From assembly GCF_002807035.1 (NCBI RefSeq), contig NZ_NIUC01000001.1, forward strand, positions 744,001 to 808,000: a stretch of 64,000 nucleotides of DNA, in the 5' to 3' direction. Each line of letters opens with the position of its first letter. Position 1 is the first letter of the stretch. Below, piece after piece: positions 30,485 through 39,512 of the stretch. The stretch comes from Algoriphagus formosus. GTDB taxonomy: Bacteria; Bacteroidota; Bacteroidia; Cytophagales; Cyclobacteriaceae. The notes beneath the pieces are model-generated. The model saw nothing but the letters and a program-made list of their open reading frames with translations, was not told the DNA's origin and made no database searches. The position numbers and the translations under genes were made by a program.

Positions 30485-31442
30485 CTCTTGATCCAAATTC
30501 TCGATCCCGCTCGAATGTATCCATGTGTCTATGCTTTTTGGACTCGTAGATATCATCCAAAGTAATCAAAATACCGGTCTCCTCGACTTCCCCAAACTCA
30601 TCATTCAACGCCGTACCAAATGTCATCATGGTGGGAGAAAGATTCATATAGGTATTGATCAAAGGGGGAATATTTTCTCCATAAGACCGGACTCGTGAAT
30701 TCAACAACTTGTAGCCTTCCTTGTAACCCAATCCATTGAATGGATCAGGATCTGTACCAATATGAGTATCGCAGGTAAGTGTCTTTTCCTTCTTTGGGTT
30801 GACCAGGTTGTTTTTATCCGGAAAATAATGATTCAGAAAAACAAGCAACAAATCTCTCGCCTCCCTGTGGTAATGGGGATACATGGTCACCTTACCAAAT
30901 AGATATTTGACATCAGGATGCAGTAGCACGACCCCTCCTAGCCCATCCCAAAGATTATCCAAACTGAATATCCCTTTGCGATTATCGATGCTGGGTTGGT
31001 ATTTAGGCTGCACAAACGACCTTCCTAATTCAATGGTGTAGGGCAGGTAATTTTTCACAAATTCATCTGAAAAGTCAAAAAGGTGGAATGTCGACAGATT
31101 GATATTCCCACCTTCGGAAACGGCGTTTTTGCAATGAATCAGCCGATAACCTGCGACGATTTCCTCATCTTCAGGGTTCCAGGTAATCAGTTGCTCGTAG
31201 CAATTAGGACAAATATCATTTTCATCCAAGTCTAGACTCTTTCCTGTCCCTCCTCCTGCTGTTCGAAAAGTAAGTTCACGCAATCGTCCTATTTCTCGCA
31301 CCACATTGGGCGAATTATGATGATTGACTAGATAGACTAGATTATTTCCATTGTTGGTATATCGTAAAAACCGATCAGGGCTAAGCTCTGACTTCAAAAT
31401 ATCCTTATCTACTGCAGGAATAATCGCTTCTTCCTTACTCAT
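30477..31442 (-). CDS. GNAT-type N-acyltransferase (OlsB/GlsB-like, 'hemolysin' family)
   Basis: 321 residues from the ATG at 31442, which has GGAG 6 nt upstream; a GTG 18 bp earlier is also in frame. The protein resembles OlsB-type N-acyltransferases that move a 3-hydroxyacyl chain from ACP to the amino group of an amino acid: RLRELTFRTAGGGTG, YRLIHC and WDGLGGVVLLHPDVKYLFGK. In Bacteroides the GlsB/GlsA pair makes glycine lipids, and a PlsC-like gene lies just upstream here, so this may be glsB. The amino acid used is inference. Confidence 0.75.
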   Translation of the reverse strand: MSKEEAIIPAVDKDILKSELSPDRFLRYTNNGNNLVYLVNHHNSPNVVREIGRLRELTFRTAGGGTGKSLDLDENDICPNCYEQLITWNPEDEEIVAGYRLIHCKNAVSEGGNINLSTFHLFDFSDEFVKNYLPYTIELGRSFVQPKYQPSIDNRKGIFSLDNLWDGLGGVVLLHPDVKYLFGKVTMYPHYHREARDLLLVFLNHYFPDKNNLVNPKKEKTLTCDTHIGTDPDPFNGLGYKEGYKLLNSRVRSYGENIPPLINTYMNLSPTMMTFGTALNDEFGEVEETGILITLDDIYESKKHRHMDTFERDREFGSRDV

Positions 31443-31518
31443 TTTTTGCTCCAGTTTCACCTGTTTGTAAATTCATTTTCAAACCGTCGTCTACTAATTT
31501 GAAGCAAGCTGTTAATAT

Positions 31519-32361
31519 CTAGCTTTTTTGCTTCGCGTGGTGATTTTTACCTTCTCCGATTTGGTACACCCTTTTCTTTAAATCTCCTGCCCAATAAATA
31601 TCTGAATGTTCATCCGACAACTCCGTGAAAGAAACCACATCACCCAAATGGATCGTCACTTTCTGACCTCGCTGTTTATACATTTCATCAGGCAAATAAA
31701 ACATTTCTAAATTAGCTTTTATCCCCAGTTTTTTTCGCCAACTCGCGAGATTATAAAAGAATTTAGAATTTTTACCTTCAATAAAACAAAGAATAATGTT
31801 TTTCTTATTCTTTTTCGCCTTGTTGACAAAACTCTTTCTCCAAGTCAAATCCCTCACTCCTTCATCTGACTTTCTGGAGACTAAGCCTGCCGGAAAAATC
31901 AAAACCACGCCATCTCCCGAATAGGCTTCATCGATTTTCTTCATGGTATCTGCCGAATTCCGCCCGTGCTTATTTACAGGAATAAATAAAGGGTCAAAAT
32001 TATCAAAAGTCATGAGTAGGTCATTGACCAAAAACCTAAAATCCTTCCGATGTCTCCCGATGGCATGCATCAGTGCTATCCCGTCCATCCCACCAAGGGG
32101 ATGGTTGGCAGCTATGATAATCCCTCCTGATTTGGGAATCTTCTCAGCACCCTTCAGCTCCACATCCAGCTCAAACTCTTTGACCAGTGCATCTACAAAA
32201 TCTAGCCCTTTGAGATGTCCGATACGGGCCATGACTGAATTCATCCAAGATTCATGCGTGACATTTTTGATATAAGAAAGTAAAAAGCCCGGCATCCACT
32301 TGAGGAGTTTTGGATTTTTGGAATGAATAGCCTTCTCGATATCGATGAATTTTTTCGACAT
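31519..32361 (-). CDS. PlsC-like O-acyltransferase (OlsA/GlsA-like)
   Basis: 280 residues. Acyltransferase motif NHPLGGMDG (His and Asp six apart, the spacing of the OlsA/GlsA 'hemolysin' branch rather than classic HxxxxD), then FIPVNKHGRNS and FPAGLVSRK. It probably adds the second acyl chain, onto the hydroxyl of the N-acyl amino acid made by the next gene, 76 bp away on the same strand. It could instead act on lysophosphatidate; the pairing favours the first option. Confidence 0.78.
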   Translation of the reverse strand: MSKKFIDIEKAIHSKNPKLLKWMPGFLLSYIKNVTHESWMNSVMARIGHLKGLDFVDALVKEFELDVELKGAEKIPKSGGIIIAANHPLGGMDGIALMHAIGRHRKDFRFLVNDLLMTFDNFDPLFIPVNKHGRNSADTMKKIDEAYSGDGVVLIFPAGLVSRKSDEGVRDLTWRKSFVNKAKKNKKNIILCFIEGKNSKFFYNLASWRKKLGIKANLEMFYLPDEMYKQRGQKVTIHLGDVVSFTELSDEHSDIYWAGDLKKRVYQIGEGKNHHAKQKS

Positions 32362-32513
32362 GAATTTTAGAATTAGCGGGATTTAAGAGTTGGTCAGTTG
32401 GAAAAATACAATTTCTCATTTAAAAAATAAGCATAGCCAAAACAATATTAGCCTAAGCTTCATTCATCTAATTGAGTACCAAATGAGTATTTTTTATCAA
32501 ATTGAAAACTAAT

Positions 32514-33341
32514 ATGATCACAGTACTAACAGGAAGCACTTCAGGCATAGGATTCGAAACGCTAAAAGGTCTACTTGACCATTCTGAAGTGTTTATCCTG
32601 CCGGTGCGCAATTTAGAGAAGGCTGAATCCAAACTCGCCAAATTTCCAAATCGTGAAAAATTCAAACTTTATGAATTTGACCTTGCGGACCTCGAATCGG
32701 TGAAGGCAGCAAGCCAAAAAATCAACAAGGACTTTCCAAAGATCGATTTGATGATCAATAATGCAGGTGGGATGTTTCCTGGAGGAAAGAAAAATAACAA
32801 GGGTCTGGACATGACTTTTACTGTCAATCATTTGGGTCATTTCTTGCTAACTCATCAGCTTCTCCCCTCCCTTATCAAAGGAAAAGCAAAAGTCATTCAG
32901 GTGAGCTCTGAAGCACACCGCTTGGGGAAATTCAGATCCAATGATATTGGACTTTCAAGTGTAAGCAGTACCATCACAGCTTATGGAGAAGCCAAACTAT
33001 ACAATATTTTGATGGCAAAAGAGCTGGCCAAGCGATATGGAAAAGAAGGAATTACGGCTTTTAGTCTCCATCCCGGCGCGGTAAAAACAGCCTTTGGGTC
33101 AGAGACGGATCCTATTACAAAAGCAATTATTCGGGCCACACAGTTGTTTTTTATCTCAGCACAGAAAGGGGCCGAAAACTCCCTTTTCCTGGCAAAAACT
33201 GATTCTACAAAATTAAAAAATGGAGGCTATTACGTGAGGAAGAAACTGAAGAGTCCGAATTCTGCAGGTCTTAGCGCTAGCAATGCCGAAGAGCTCTGGG
33301 AATTCAGTGAAAAGACCCTCGAAAAGTTGGGACTGATCTAA
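32514..33341 (+). CDS. Short-chain dehydrogenase/reductase
   Basis: 275 residues from the ATG at 32514 (a TTG at 32502 gives a longer frame). Cofactor motif TGSTSGIGFE, the NNAG motif in MINNAGGMF and the catalytic Ser with YGEAK (Tyr-x-x-x-Lys) are present. The retinol-dehydrogenase/WWOX-like branch fits best because of VNHLGHFLLTHQLLP. Substrate unknown. It stands alone, 34 bp before the methyltransferase gene. Confidence 0.88.
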   Translation: MITVLTGSTSGIGFETLKGLLDHSEVFILPVRNLEKAESKLAKFPNREKFKLYEFDLADLESVKAASQKINKDFPKIDLMINNAGGMFPGGKKNNKGLDMTFTVNHLGHFLLTHQLLPSLIKGKAKVIQVSSEAHRLGKFRSNDIGLSSVSSTITAYGEAKLYNILMAKELAKRYGKEGITAFSLHPGAVKTAFGSETDPITKAIIRATQLFFISAQKGAENSLFLAKTDSTKLKNGGYYVRKKLKSPNSAGLSASNAEELWEFSEKTLEKLGLI

Positions 33342-33375
33342 AACCCTTACTTTTGTCCTCAGATTTTGACAAAAC

Positions 33376-34272
33376 ATGGAAGAACGAATACTTTCCCTTA
33401 GCCCAGGAGCTTGGAATGATTACGAATTGATAGATACCGGTGGGTTCGAAAAACTGGAACGCTTTGGAGATTTTATCTTAAGCCGGCCAGAGCCTCAGGC
33501 CATTTGGGACAAAAGCTTGCCTGATTCTGAATGGAAAAAGCAGGCCCATGCTCATTTTGCCAAAGAGAAAAACAATCCTGAAAAAGGAAGTTGGCAGCAA
33601 CTGAAAAAAATGCCTCACAACTGGCAGATTAATTATAAAAATCAGCAAGGCTTAGACTTGAAATTAAATCTGGCTCAGACTTCTTTCAAGCACATTGGGC
33701 TATTTCCAGAGCAGGCAGTCAATTGGGATTACTTGTATGAGAGTATTCAGTCATTTCCTGGAGAAAAACCAAAGGTGTTGAACCTATTTGCCTACACCGG
33801 TGCTGCATCAGTAGCAGCAAAGGCAGCAGGAGCTGATGTCACGCACTTGGATTCTGTCAAACAAGTTGTGACTTGGTCCCGACACAATATGGAGGCATCT
33901 GGCCTTGATGGAATTCGTTGGATTGTGGATGATGCATTGAAATTTATCAAAAGAGAAGCAAGAAGAGGAAATATCTATCAAGGAATTATTCTTGACCCAC
34001 CTGCCTATGGCCGTGGACCCGATGGAGAAAAATGGATTTTGGAGGAGCAGATCAATGAGATGCTGAAAATCTGCTCGGAAATATTGGATCCTGTGAACAA
34101 CTTCTTGCTTCTGAACATGTATTCACTGAGCTTCTCCTCCCTGATTGCTGTAAATCTGGTTCAATCAAATTTCAAAAACATTAAAAATGCCGAACACGGA
34201 GAGCTCTTTCTCAAGGACTCCTTTGGCAAAAGACTTCCGCTTGGCGTTTTCTACCGCTTTAGAAGTTTCTAA
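33376..34272 (+). CDS. RlmI-like class I SAM-dependent methyltransferase
   Basis: 298 residues. SAM motif I is KVLNLFAYTGAASVAAKAAG and the catalytic motif is LDPPAYGRGPDGEKW, as in 23S rRNA cytosine-C5 methyltransferases of the RlmI/RlmK type. The usual N-terminal PUA domain of RlmI is missing; the N-terminal 90 residues are a short beta domain instead. An RNA substrate is likely but the site cannot be named. Confidence 0.82.
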   Translation: MEERILSLSPGAWNDYELIDTGGFEKLERFGDFILSRPEPQAIWDKSLPDSEWKKQAHAHFAKEKNNPEKGSWQQLKKMPHNWQINYKNQQGLDLKLNLAQTSFKHIGLFPEQAVNWDYLYESIQSFPGEKPKVLNLFAYTGAASVAAKAAGADVTHLDSVKQVVTWSRHNMEASGLDGIRWIVDDALKFIKREARRGNIYQGIILDPPAYGRGPDGEKWILEEQINEMLKICSEILDPVNNFLLLNMYSLSFSSLIAVNLVQSNFKNIKNAEHGELFLKDSFGKRLPLGVFYRFRSF

Positions 34273-34281
34273 TTATCATCT

Positions 34282-35466
34282 ATGAATCACCGCCAACTAT
34301 TTCTTAGTCATCTAGCCCAAACCACGGATTTTCCGCTTTTGATAGAAGTAGAAAAAGCTGAAGGGATCTACCTATACGGTCCTGAGGACAGGAAATATAT
34401 TGATTTGATCTCAGGAATTGGTGTCAGCAATGTAGGCCATCGCCATCCCAAGGTTCTTCAAGCTATTCAGGGACAATTGGACAAGTACCTCCACCTTATG
34501 GTGTATGGGGAGTATGTCCAAAGTCCGCAGACACTTCTAGCAAAGGCCCTCTGTGATACCCTTCCAGATCACTTGAACAATGTGTATTTGGTCAACAGTG
34601 GTTCGGAGGCGATTGAAGGGGCGATGAAATTAGCCAAGAGATATACGGGACGCTCAGAACTGATCTCCTGTGTGAATGCTTATCACGGAAGCTCTCACGG
34701 TGCATTGAGTATTGGCGGCAATGAGATTTTCAAAAGAGCTTATCGTCCCCTACTTCCTGGTATCAGCAATATCGTGTATGGTGCTTATTCTCATCTCGAT
34801 CGGATTACTGAAAAAACAGCAGCCGTTTTTGTAGAAACGATTCAGGGAGAAGCGGGAATCAGAGTGGCATGCAAAGAATACTTTCAGGCGCTTAGAAAAC
34901 GATGTGATGAAACGGGAACTTTGTTGGTTTTGGATGAAATTCAGGCAGGGTTCGGTAGAACAGGTAAGTTTTGGGCTTTTGAACATTTCGAAATAGTACC
35001 CGATATGGTAGTCTGCGCAAAGGGAATGGGAGGAGGAATGCCAATTGGGGCCTTCATAGCCAATCAGAAAATTATGGCCGCCTTCAAAAACAACCCACTT
35101 CTCGGTCACATCACCACTTTTGGAGGACATCCTGTCAGTGCAGCAGCTTCTCTAGCAACTATTCAGATTTTGCAGGAAGAAAAGCTCATAGATCAAGTAG
35201 AAGAAAAAGCGAATCTATTTAAAAAGCTTTTGGTACATCCAAAGATCAAAGGTATTCGGAATAAAGGCCTGATGATGGCTGTGGAATTTGAATCCTTCGA
35301 GGTATTGAAGCCTATCATTGACCGAGCGATAGAACTCGGTGTAATCACGGACTGGTTTCTCTTCTGTGATGATTCCATGCGAATTGCTCCGCCCTTGGTC
35401 ATAACTGAAGAAGAAATTCGGAATGCCTGTAAAATTATTCTTCAAGCGGTGGAAGAATTGAGTTGA
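34282..35466 (+). CDS. Class III aminotransferase (acetylornithine/4-aminobutyrate type)
   Basis: 394 residues. PLP-dependent fold with NVYLVNSGSEAIEGAMKLAK, the aspartate motif LLVLDEIQAGFGRTG and the PLP lysine in VCAKGMGGGMPIGAF. It is of ArgD size but is not beside arginine genes, so ornithine, lysine or GABA derivatives are all possible. It follows the methyltransferase gene by 9 bp and may be co-transcribed. Confidence 0.88.
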   Translation: MNHRQLFLSHLAQTTDFPLLIEVEKAEGIYLYGPEDRKYIDLISGIGVSNVGHRHPKVLQAIQGQLDKYLHLMVYGEYVQSPQTLLAKALCDTLPDHLNNVYLVNSGSEAIEGAMKLAKRYTGRSELISCVNAYHGSSHGALSIGGNEIFKRAYRPLLPGISNIVYGAYSHLDRITEKTAAVFVETIQGEAGIRVACKEYFQALRKRCDETGTLLVLDEIQAGFGRTGKFWAFEHFEIVPDMVVCAKGMGGGMPIGAFIANQKIMAAFKNNPLLGHITTFGGHPVSAAASLATIQILQEEKLIDQVEEKANLFKKLLVHPKIKGIRNKGLMMAVEFESFEVLKPIIDRAIELGVITDWFLFCDDSMRIAPPLVITEEEIRNACKIILQAVEELS

Positions 35467-35527
35467 TCATAGCCGAAAAACTGATCATTTTTTTCTTAAT
35501 TAGAACCCTCTAAAAACTTTGATTACT

Positions 35528-37903
35528 ATGAGAAAGGTCGGTGCCTTTTTGGGAGGCTTAGTGTTAATTCTTGCCTTGGGGCTTCTGGTTTTTATCTTCT
35601 TCCACTCGCCTCAATATAAGGGGGAAATTGAAATCAATGGACTGTCAGAGGAAACCACCGCTTATTTTGATGAGTATGGTGTACCGCATATTTATGCCTC
35701 GAACGCATCGGATGCCTATCGGGCTTTAGGATACCTGCATGCACAGGATAGACTTTTCCAATTAGAAATGATGCGAAGAGTAGGCACTGGAACTTTGGCT
35801 GAGTTTCTCGGTCCCGATGTGGTCGAAATTGATCAATTTTTCAGAACACTCGGTATTCCAGAACATGCCCAAACATCCACAGAATTCTGGAATTCCCAAG
35901 CAGATTCTCCATGGAAAAATGCCACTGAAGCCTACATAGCCGGAGTTAATGAATTTATTCAAAATGGCACTTTACCGATAGAATTCTTACTACTTGGAGA
36001 AAAACCGAGAGAATTCACCCTCAATGATATTCATGGAATCGTTGGCTATATGTCCTTTACATTTGGAATGGCTCTAAAAACCGATCCACTTATCACCAAA
36101 ATGAGTCGTGAATTGGGACAGGAGTATCTGGAAGCTCTCTCGATAGAGACTTTACCCGAGCATCATTTCATCCCAAACTTTTATCCCGACAGCATCTCTA
36201 ATGGAAGTTTAAGCAGCCTACTGGAAAAGTTACCTGTCCCTTTATTGGAAGGATCTAACGGATGGGTAGTTTCCGGGAGCAAAACCAAGAGCGGAAAAGT
36301 CATTTTTGCCAATGATACTCACATTGGATTTTCATCTCCCTCCGTTTGGTATGAAGCGCATTTAGAGTATCCCGGATTCAGTTTTTATGGAAACCATTTA
36401 GCCGGAGTTCCTTTTGGATTGGTAGGTCATAGCAGGCATCACAGCGTAGGACTGACGATGTTTGAAAATGATGATCAAGACTTTTTTGAAATCAAATTGA
36501 ATCCGACTAATTCGAATGAATATCAATTTGGCGATGAAGCTCTACCCTTCAGCGTGCGAAAAGATGTAATTTCTGTTAAAGGTCAGGACCCGGTAGAAAT
36601 TGAAATAAAAGAGACCATTCATGGACCTATCGTAAATTCTGTAGTACCTGAAATTGCCTCTTTGACCGATAATCCTGTAAGCAGCTGGTGGGTATACACG
36701 ATGGAACCAACCCGTGCTTTGGAAGCCATCTACAAAATCAACCACGCACAGGACTTGGAGGATATGACAGCCGCTGCATCTCTGATACATGCTCCGGGGC
36801 TAAATATCATGTATGGCGATAGTCTTGGGAATATTGCCTGGTGGGCAGCGGGGAAGTTACCTATCCGGTCTGAAAAGGTCCATTCAAAAATTTTTGCTGA
36901 TGGTTCTGATCCTGAAAGCATACCGCAAGGATGGTATCCATTCAGTTTGAACCCAATGAGTATCAACCCTCCATCGGGTTTTGTGGCCTCTGCAAATAAT
37001 CAGCCCGACACACTTCAAAACGGCATACTTTTTCCAGGATATTATTTCCCGGGAGAACGCTGGAAGCGAATTGCAGATGCAATCAATTCCAAGGATGAAT
37101 GGACTATCCAAGAAATGAAAGCGATTCAACTTGAGGTAGTGAATACCGATCATGCCCAGATTGCCAAAATCATGTTAAGTCAAATTCCCGATTTTGATTT
37201 TGAAGGGAAAGAACGGGTCAAAAGCTTGTTGGAAAACTGGGATGGAAATCATGAACTCAGCTCCTCTATTCCTACCATTTATTACAAATGGCTTTATCAT
37301 GTTTTGAGATTGGCTATGGAAGATGAGCTTGGAAAGGAAGCTTTCGAAAGTTATTTAGGGTCCTTTGTCATGATCCGTTCAAATTTGCCTTTCATTCGAA
37401 ACTTTGACCATCCTTGGTGGGATAAGGTAAACACTCCCGAAAAAGAAAATGCATCTCAAATTTTTTCAGAGAGCCTTAAAATCACCCTGCAAGAGCTAGA
37501 AGCCCAGTTTGGGGACAACATAAATTCCTGGGATTGGGAAAAAGCAGTGATATTGGAGCATCCACATCCTTTAGGTAGCCAAAAACCACTGGACAAGATT
37601 TTCAATGTAAAAACTGACCCAGTTCCTGCAAATGACGAATCAGTAAATAAGTTGGCATTTAAACTCAATGGAGAAGGTATTTACAAAGTGACATCGGGAC
37701 CGGCTATGCGGATTTTGCTAGACTTCATGGATGTAGATCGCTCGCTTTCGGTATTGCCTACAGGTCAAAGTGGGAATAGATTCAGCAAACACTACCGGGA
37801 TCAGGCTTCCCTCTATACAAAAGGAAAATACCGCTATCAATTAATGGACAAAAATGAAATAGTTGAAAGTGCTAAAGATGCTCTGATTTTGACACCGAGA
37901 TAA
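35528..37903 (+). CDS. Penicillin-acylase-family Ntn hydrolase
   Basis: 791 residues from the ATG at 35528. An N-terminal membrane/signal segment (about 7-26) suggests periplasmic location. The alpha part ends at the autoprocessing site, where Ser243 in LLEGSNGWVVSG would become the N-terminal nucleophile of the beta chain; HNIxGHSR-type residues are represented by LVGHSRHHSVGLTMFENDDQ. Family members cleave amide bonds of penicillins, cephalosporins or acyl-homoserine lactones. The native substrate is unknown. Confidence 0.9.
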   Translation: MRKVGAFLGGLVLILALGLLVFIFFHSPQYKGEIEINGLSEETTAYFDEYGVPHIYASNASDAYRALGYLHAQDRLFQLEMMRRVGTGTLAEFLGPDVVEIDQFFRTLGIPEHAQTSTEFWNSQADSPWKNATEAYIAGVNEFIQNGTLPIEFLLLGEKPREFTLNDIHGIVGYMSFTFGMALKTDPLITKMSRELGQEYLEALSIETLPEHHFIPNFYPDSISNGSLSSLLEKLPVPLLEGSNGWVVSGSKTKSGKVIFANDTHIGFSSPSVWYEAHLEYPGFSFYGNHLAGVPFGLVGHSRHHSVGLTMFENDDQDFFEIKLNPTNSNEYQFGDEALPFSVRKDVISVKGQDPVEIEIKETIHGPIVNSVVPEIASLTDNPVSSWWVYTMEPTRALEAIYKINHAQDLEDMTAAASLIHAPGLNIMYGDSLGNIAWWAAGKLPIRSEKVHSKIFADGSDPESIPQGWYPFSLNPMSINPPSGFVASANNQPDTLQNGILFPGYYFPGERWKRIADAINSKDEWTIQEMKAIQLEVVNTDHAQIAKIMLSQIPDFDFEGKERVKSLLENWDGNHELSSSIPTIYYKWLYHVLRLAMEDELGKEAFESYLGSFVMIRSNLPFIRNFDHPWWDKVNTPEKENASQIFSESLKITLQELEAQFGDNINSWDWEKAVILEHPHPLGSQKPLDKIFNVKTDPVPANDESVNKLAFKLNGEGIYKVTSGPAMRILLDFMDVDRSLSVLPTGQSGNRFSKHYRDQASLYTKGKYRYQLMDKNEIVESAKDALILTPR

Positions 37904-38104
37904 CCTTCCCTTGCTTATCCTGTTTGTGAATTGAGAAGAAGAGCATAGAATAGGTAAGATAATTGGGGGGCATACAATGATTGGTTTATATTTTGTGGTC
38001 ATTCGATATGATGAGCCCCTTCTCCATTGATAATCGAAGGAAAAAATCGTATTGCCAGTAAAACCATTCTTGAGGCAATCGACACAGTATAAAACAAAAT
38101 TCGA

Positions 38105-38389
38105 ATGGGACAGAAAAAATGCCCATACTGCGGAAATTGGTCTGAGTGGAATCAAAATATTGATGACACCTGTGATCACTGTGGCAAAAACCTAAGTCCC
38201 GTAGAAGTAAAAAGAGATAAAGTCAGAAAGGACGAAAAGAAAAAGAATGAGGAAGAGTGGATGTTTTACATCAAAGAATCTGATACATCCTTGGTCAAGT
38301 TTTTCAAAAAAGTAGGAAATGGATTCTATACGGTTTTTATGGCTATCATGACATTTATTCTTTGGCTTATTGCGGCTTTACCCGGATAA
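38105..38389 (+). CDS. Small zinc-ribbon membrane-anchored protein
   Basis: 94 residues, family not recognised. A zinc ribbon is formed by CPYC (about 6-9) and CDHC (about 24-27). A basic charged linker (KRDKVRKDEKKKNEEE) follows, then a C-terminal membrane helix (about 72-92). The stop codon overlaps the next start as TAATG, so the two are translated together. The 200 bp upstream, after the acylase gene, holds nothing I can identify. Confidence 0.7.
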   Translation: MGQKKCPYCGNWSEWNQNIDDTCDHCGKNLSPVEVKRDKVRKDEKKKNEEEWMFYIKESDTSLVKFFKKVGNGFYTVFMAIMTFILWLIAALPG

Positions 38390-38760
38390 TGCGCATCTTC
38401 AAAAACCCGATTTTTATCACATGCTGCCTGATTTTTTGGATCAATCAAGCAGTGGAATACTGGTCATTTGAGAGCTTCCTCTTTCTATACTCATATCTAG
38501 ATGACCTATTAGCGATGCCTGTGATCTTGGGATTAACTTTGCAGATTTTCCAATGGATTCATCCAAAGAAAGACAATTTTCGATTTACCAAGACTCAAGT
38601 GATCGTCGGATTTTTATACGTCTCAGTTGCATTTGAGTGGTTTTTACCAGCTTATTCGGATACTTACACTAGAGATTTTTGGGATATCTTTTGTTATTTT
38701 CTTGGAACAATCGTCTTTTATCTAGGAATTAACCCAAAAAATAAAACGATTTCAAACTAA
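38389..38760 (+). CDS. Small membrane protein, unknown function
   Basis: 123 residues from the ATG in TAATG. Four hydrophobic segments (about 6-22, 28-50, 62-80 and 97-113). No family recognised. The coupling to the zinc-ribbon gene suggests a joint function at the membrane. Confidence 0.65.
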   Translation: MRIFKNPIFITCCLIFWINQAVEYWSFESFLFLYSYLDDLLAMPVILGLTLQIFQWIHPKKDNFRFTKTQVIVGFLYVSVAFEWFLPAYSDTYTRDFWDIFCYFLGTIVFYLGINPKNKTISN

Positions 38761-38785
38761 GCGACCCCTAACTTGTTTTTATCAT

Positions 38786-39202
38786 ATGAAGAATCAAAAT
38801 AAAAAAAACTATCCAGTAAAGCTTTCTGAAGAAGAATTGCGTCAAAAATTGGATTCAGAATCCTATCATATTCTGATCGAAAAAGGGACAGAAAGGCCAT
38901 TTACAGGAGAATATTATCTCAATCATGACACTGGCATTTATGAATGCAAGGCATGCGGAAATGAGATTTTTCATTCTTCAAAAAAATACGATAGCGGCTG
39001 TGGCTGGCCTAGCTTTACGGAACCCGTCAGACCAGAGGCAATTGATGTTCAGATGGATTATTCCCATTTCATGGTTCGCGAGGAAATACTTTGTGGCAAT
39101 TGTGGTTCGCATTTGGGACATCGATTCCCTGATGGTCCAAAAGATCAAGGAGGTATTCGCTACTGCATCAATTCCAGAAGTATGGATTTTAAAGGAAGTT
39201 GA
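38786..39202 (+). CDS. msrB: Peptide-methionine (R)-S-oxide reductase
   Basis: 138 residues. Zinc cysteines Cys54/Cys57 (CKAC) and Cys103/Cys106 (CGNC), substrate region GCGWPSF and the catalytic Cys127 in GIRYCINSRSMDF. It repairs oxidised methionine (R form). No signal peptide, so it is cytosolic. msrA is not adjacent. Confidence 0.95.
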   Translation: MKNQNKKNYPVKLSEEELRQKLDSESYHILIEKGTERPFTGEYYLNHDTGIYECKACGNEIFHSSKKYDSGCGWPSFTEPVRPEAIDVQMDYSHFMVREEILCGNCGSHLGHRFPDGPKDQGGIRYCINSRSMDFKGS

Positions 39203-39255
39203 TTTTTGAGTGAAATTTTTATTTTTTAATTTTTTTAAAAACGACGCATTGCACT

Positions 39256-39501
39256 ATGCCATCCGAATATTATTTGAAAAATAAAGAGAAGATTCTAGCC
39301 CGAGCTAAAAAACGGTACGAAGAGGACGCTGAATTCAGGGAGAAGACAAGAAAACGTTATCGGGAAAAGTATCAGAAAGACTCTGAATACAAGGAATACA
39401 CCTTAAGCAAAAGCCGAAAAAGGTATTATGAAGATGAAGAATATCGAAAGAATACCATTGAGCGTGCAAAAGCGAGAGCTAAACAAACCAAGAAAAAATA
39501 A
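39256..39501 (+). CDS. Small highly charged repeat protein
   Basis: 81 residues, family not recognised. It is built of an imperfect repeat of roughly 20 residues around RYxEDxE(Y/F)R: KKRYEEDAEFREKT (18-31), REKYQKDSEYKEYT (36-49) and RKRYYEDEEYRKNT (54-67), ending in a lysine-rich tail. The composition (mostly K, R, E, Y) suggests a long helix and possible nucleic-acid or ribosome contact. It is convergent with the Pycsar-effector-like gene by 11 bp. Confidence 0.6.
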   Translation: MPSEYYLKNKEKILARAKKRYEEDAEFREKTRKRYREKYQKDSEYKEYTLSKSRKRYYEDEEYRKNTIERAKARAKQTKKK

Positions 39502-39512
39502 TTTTCCTTTGA

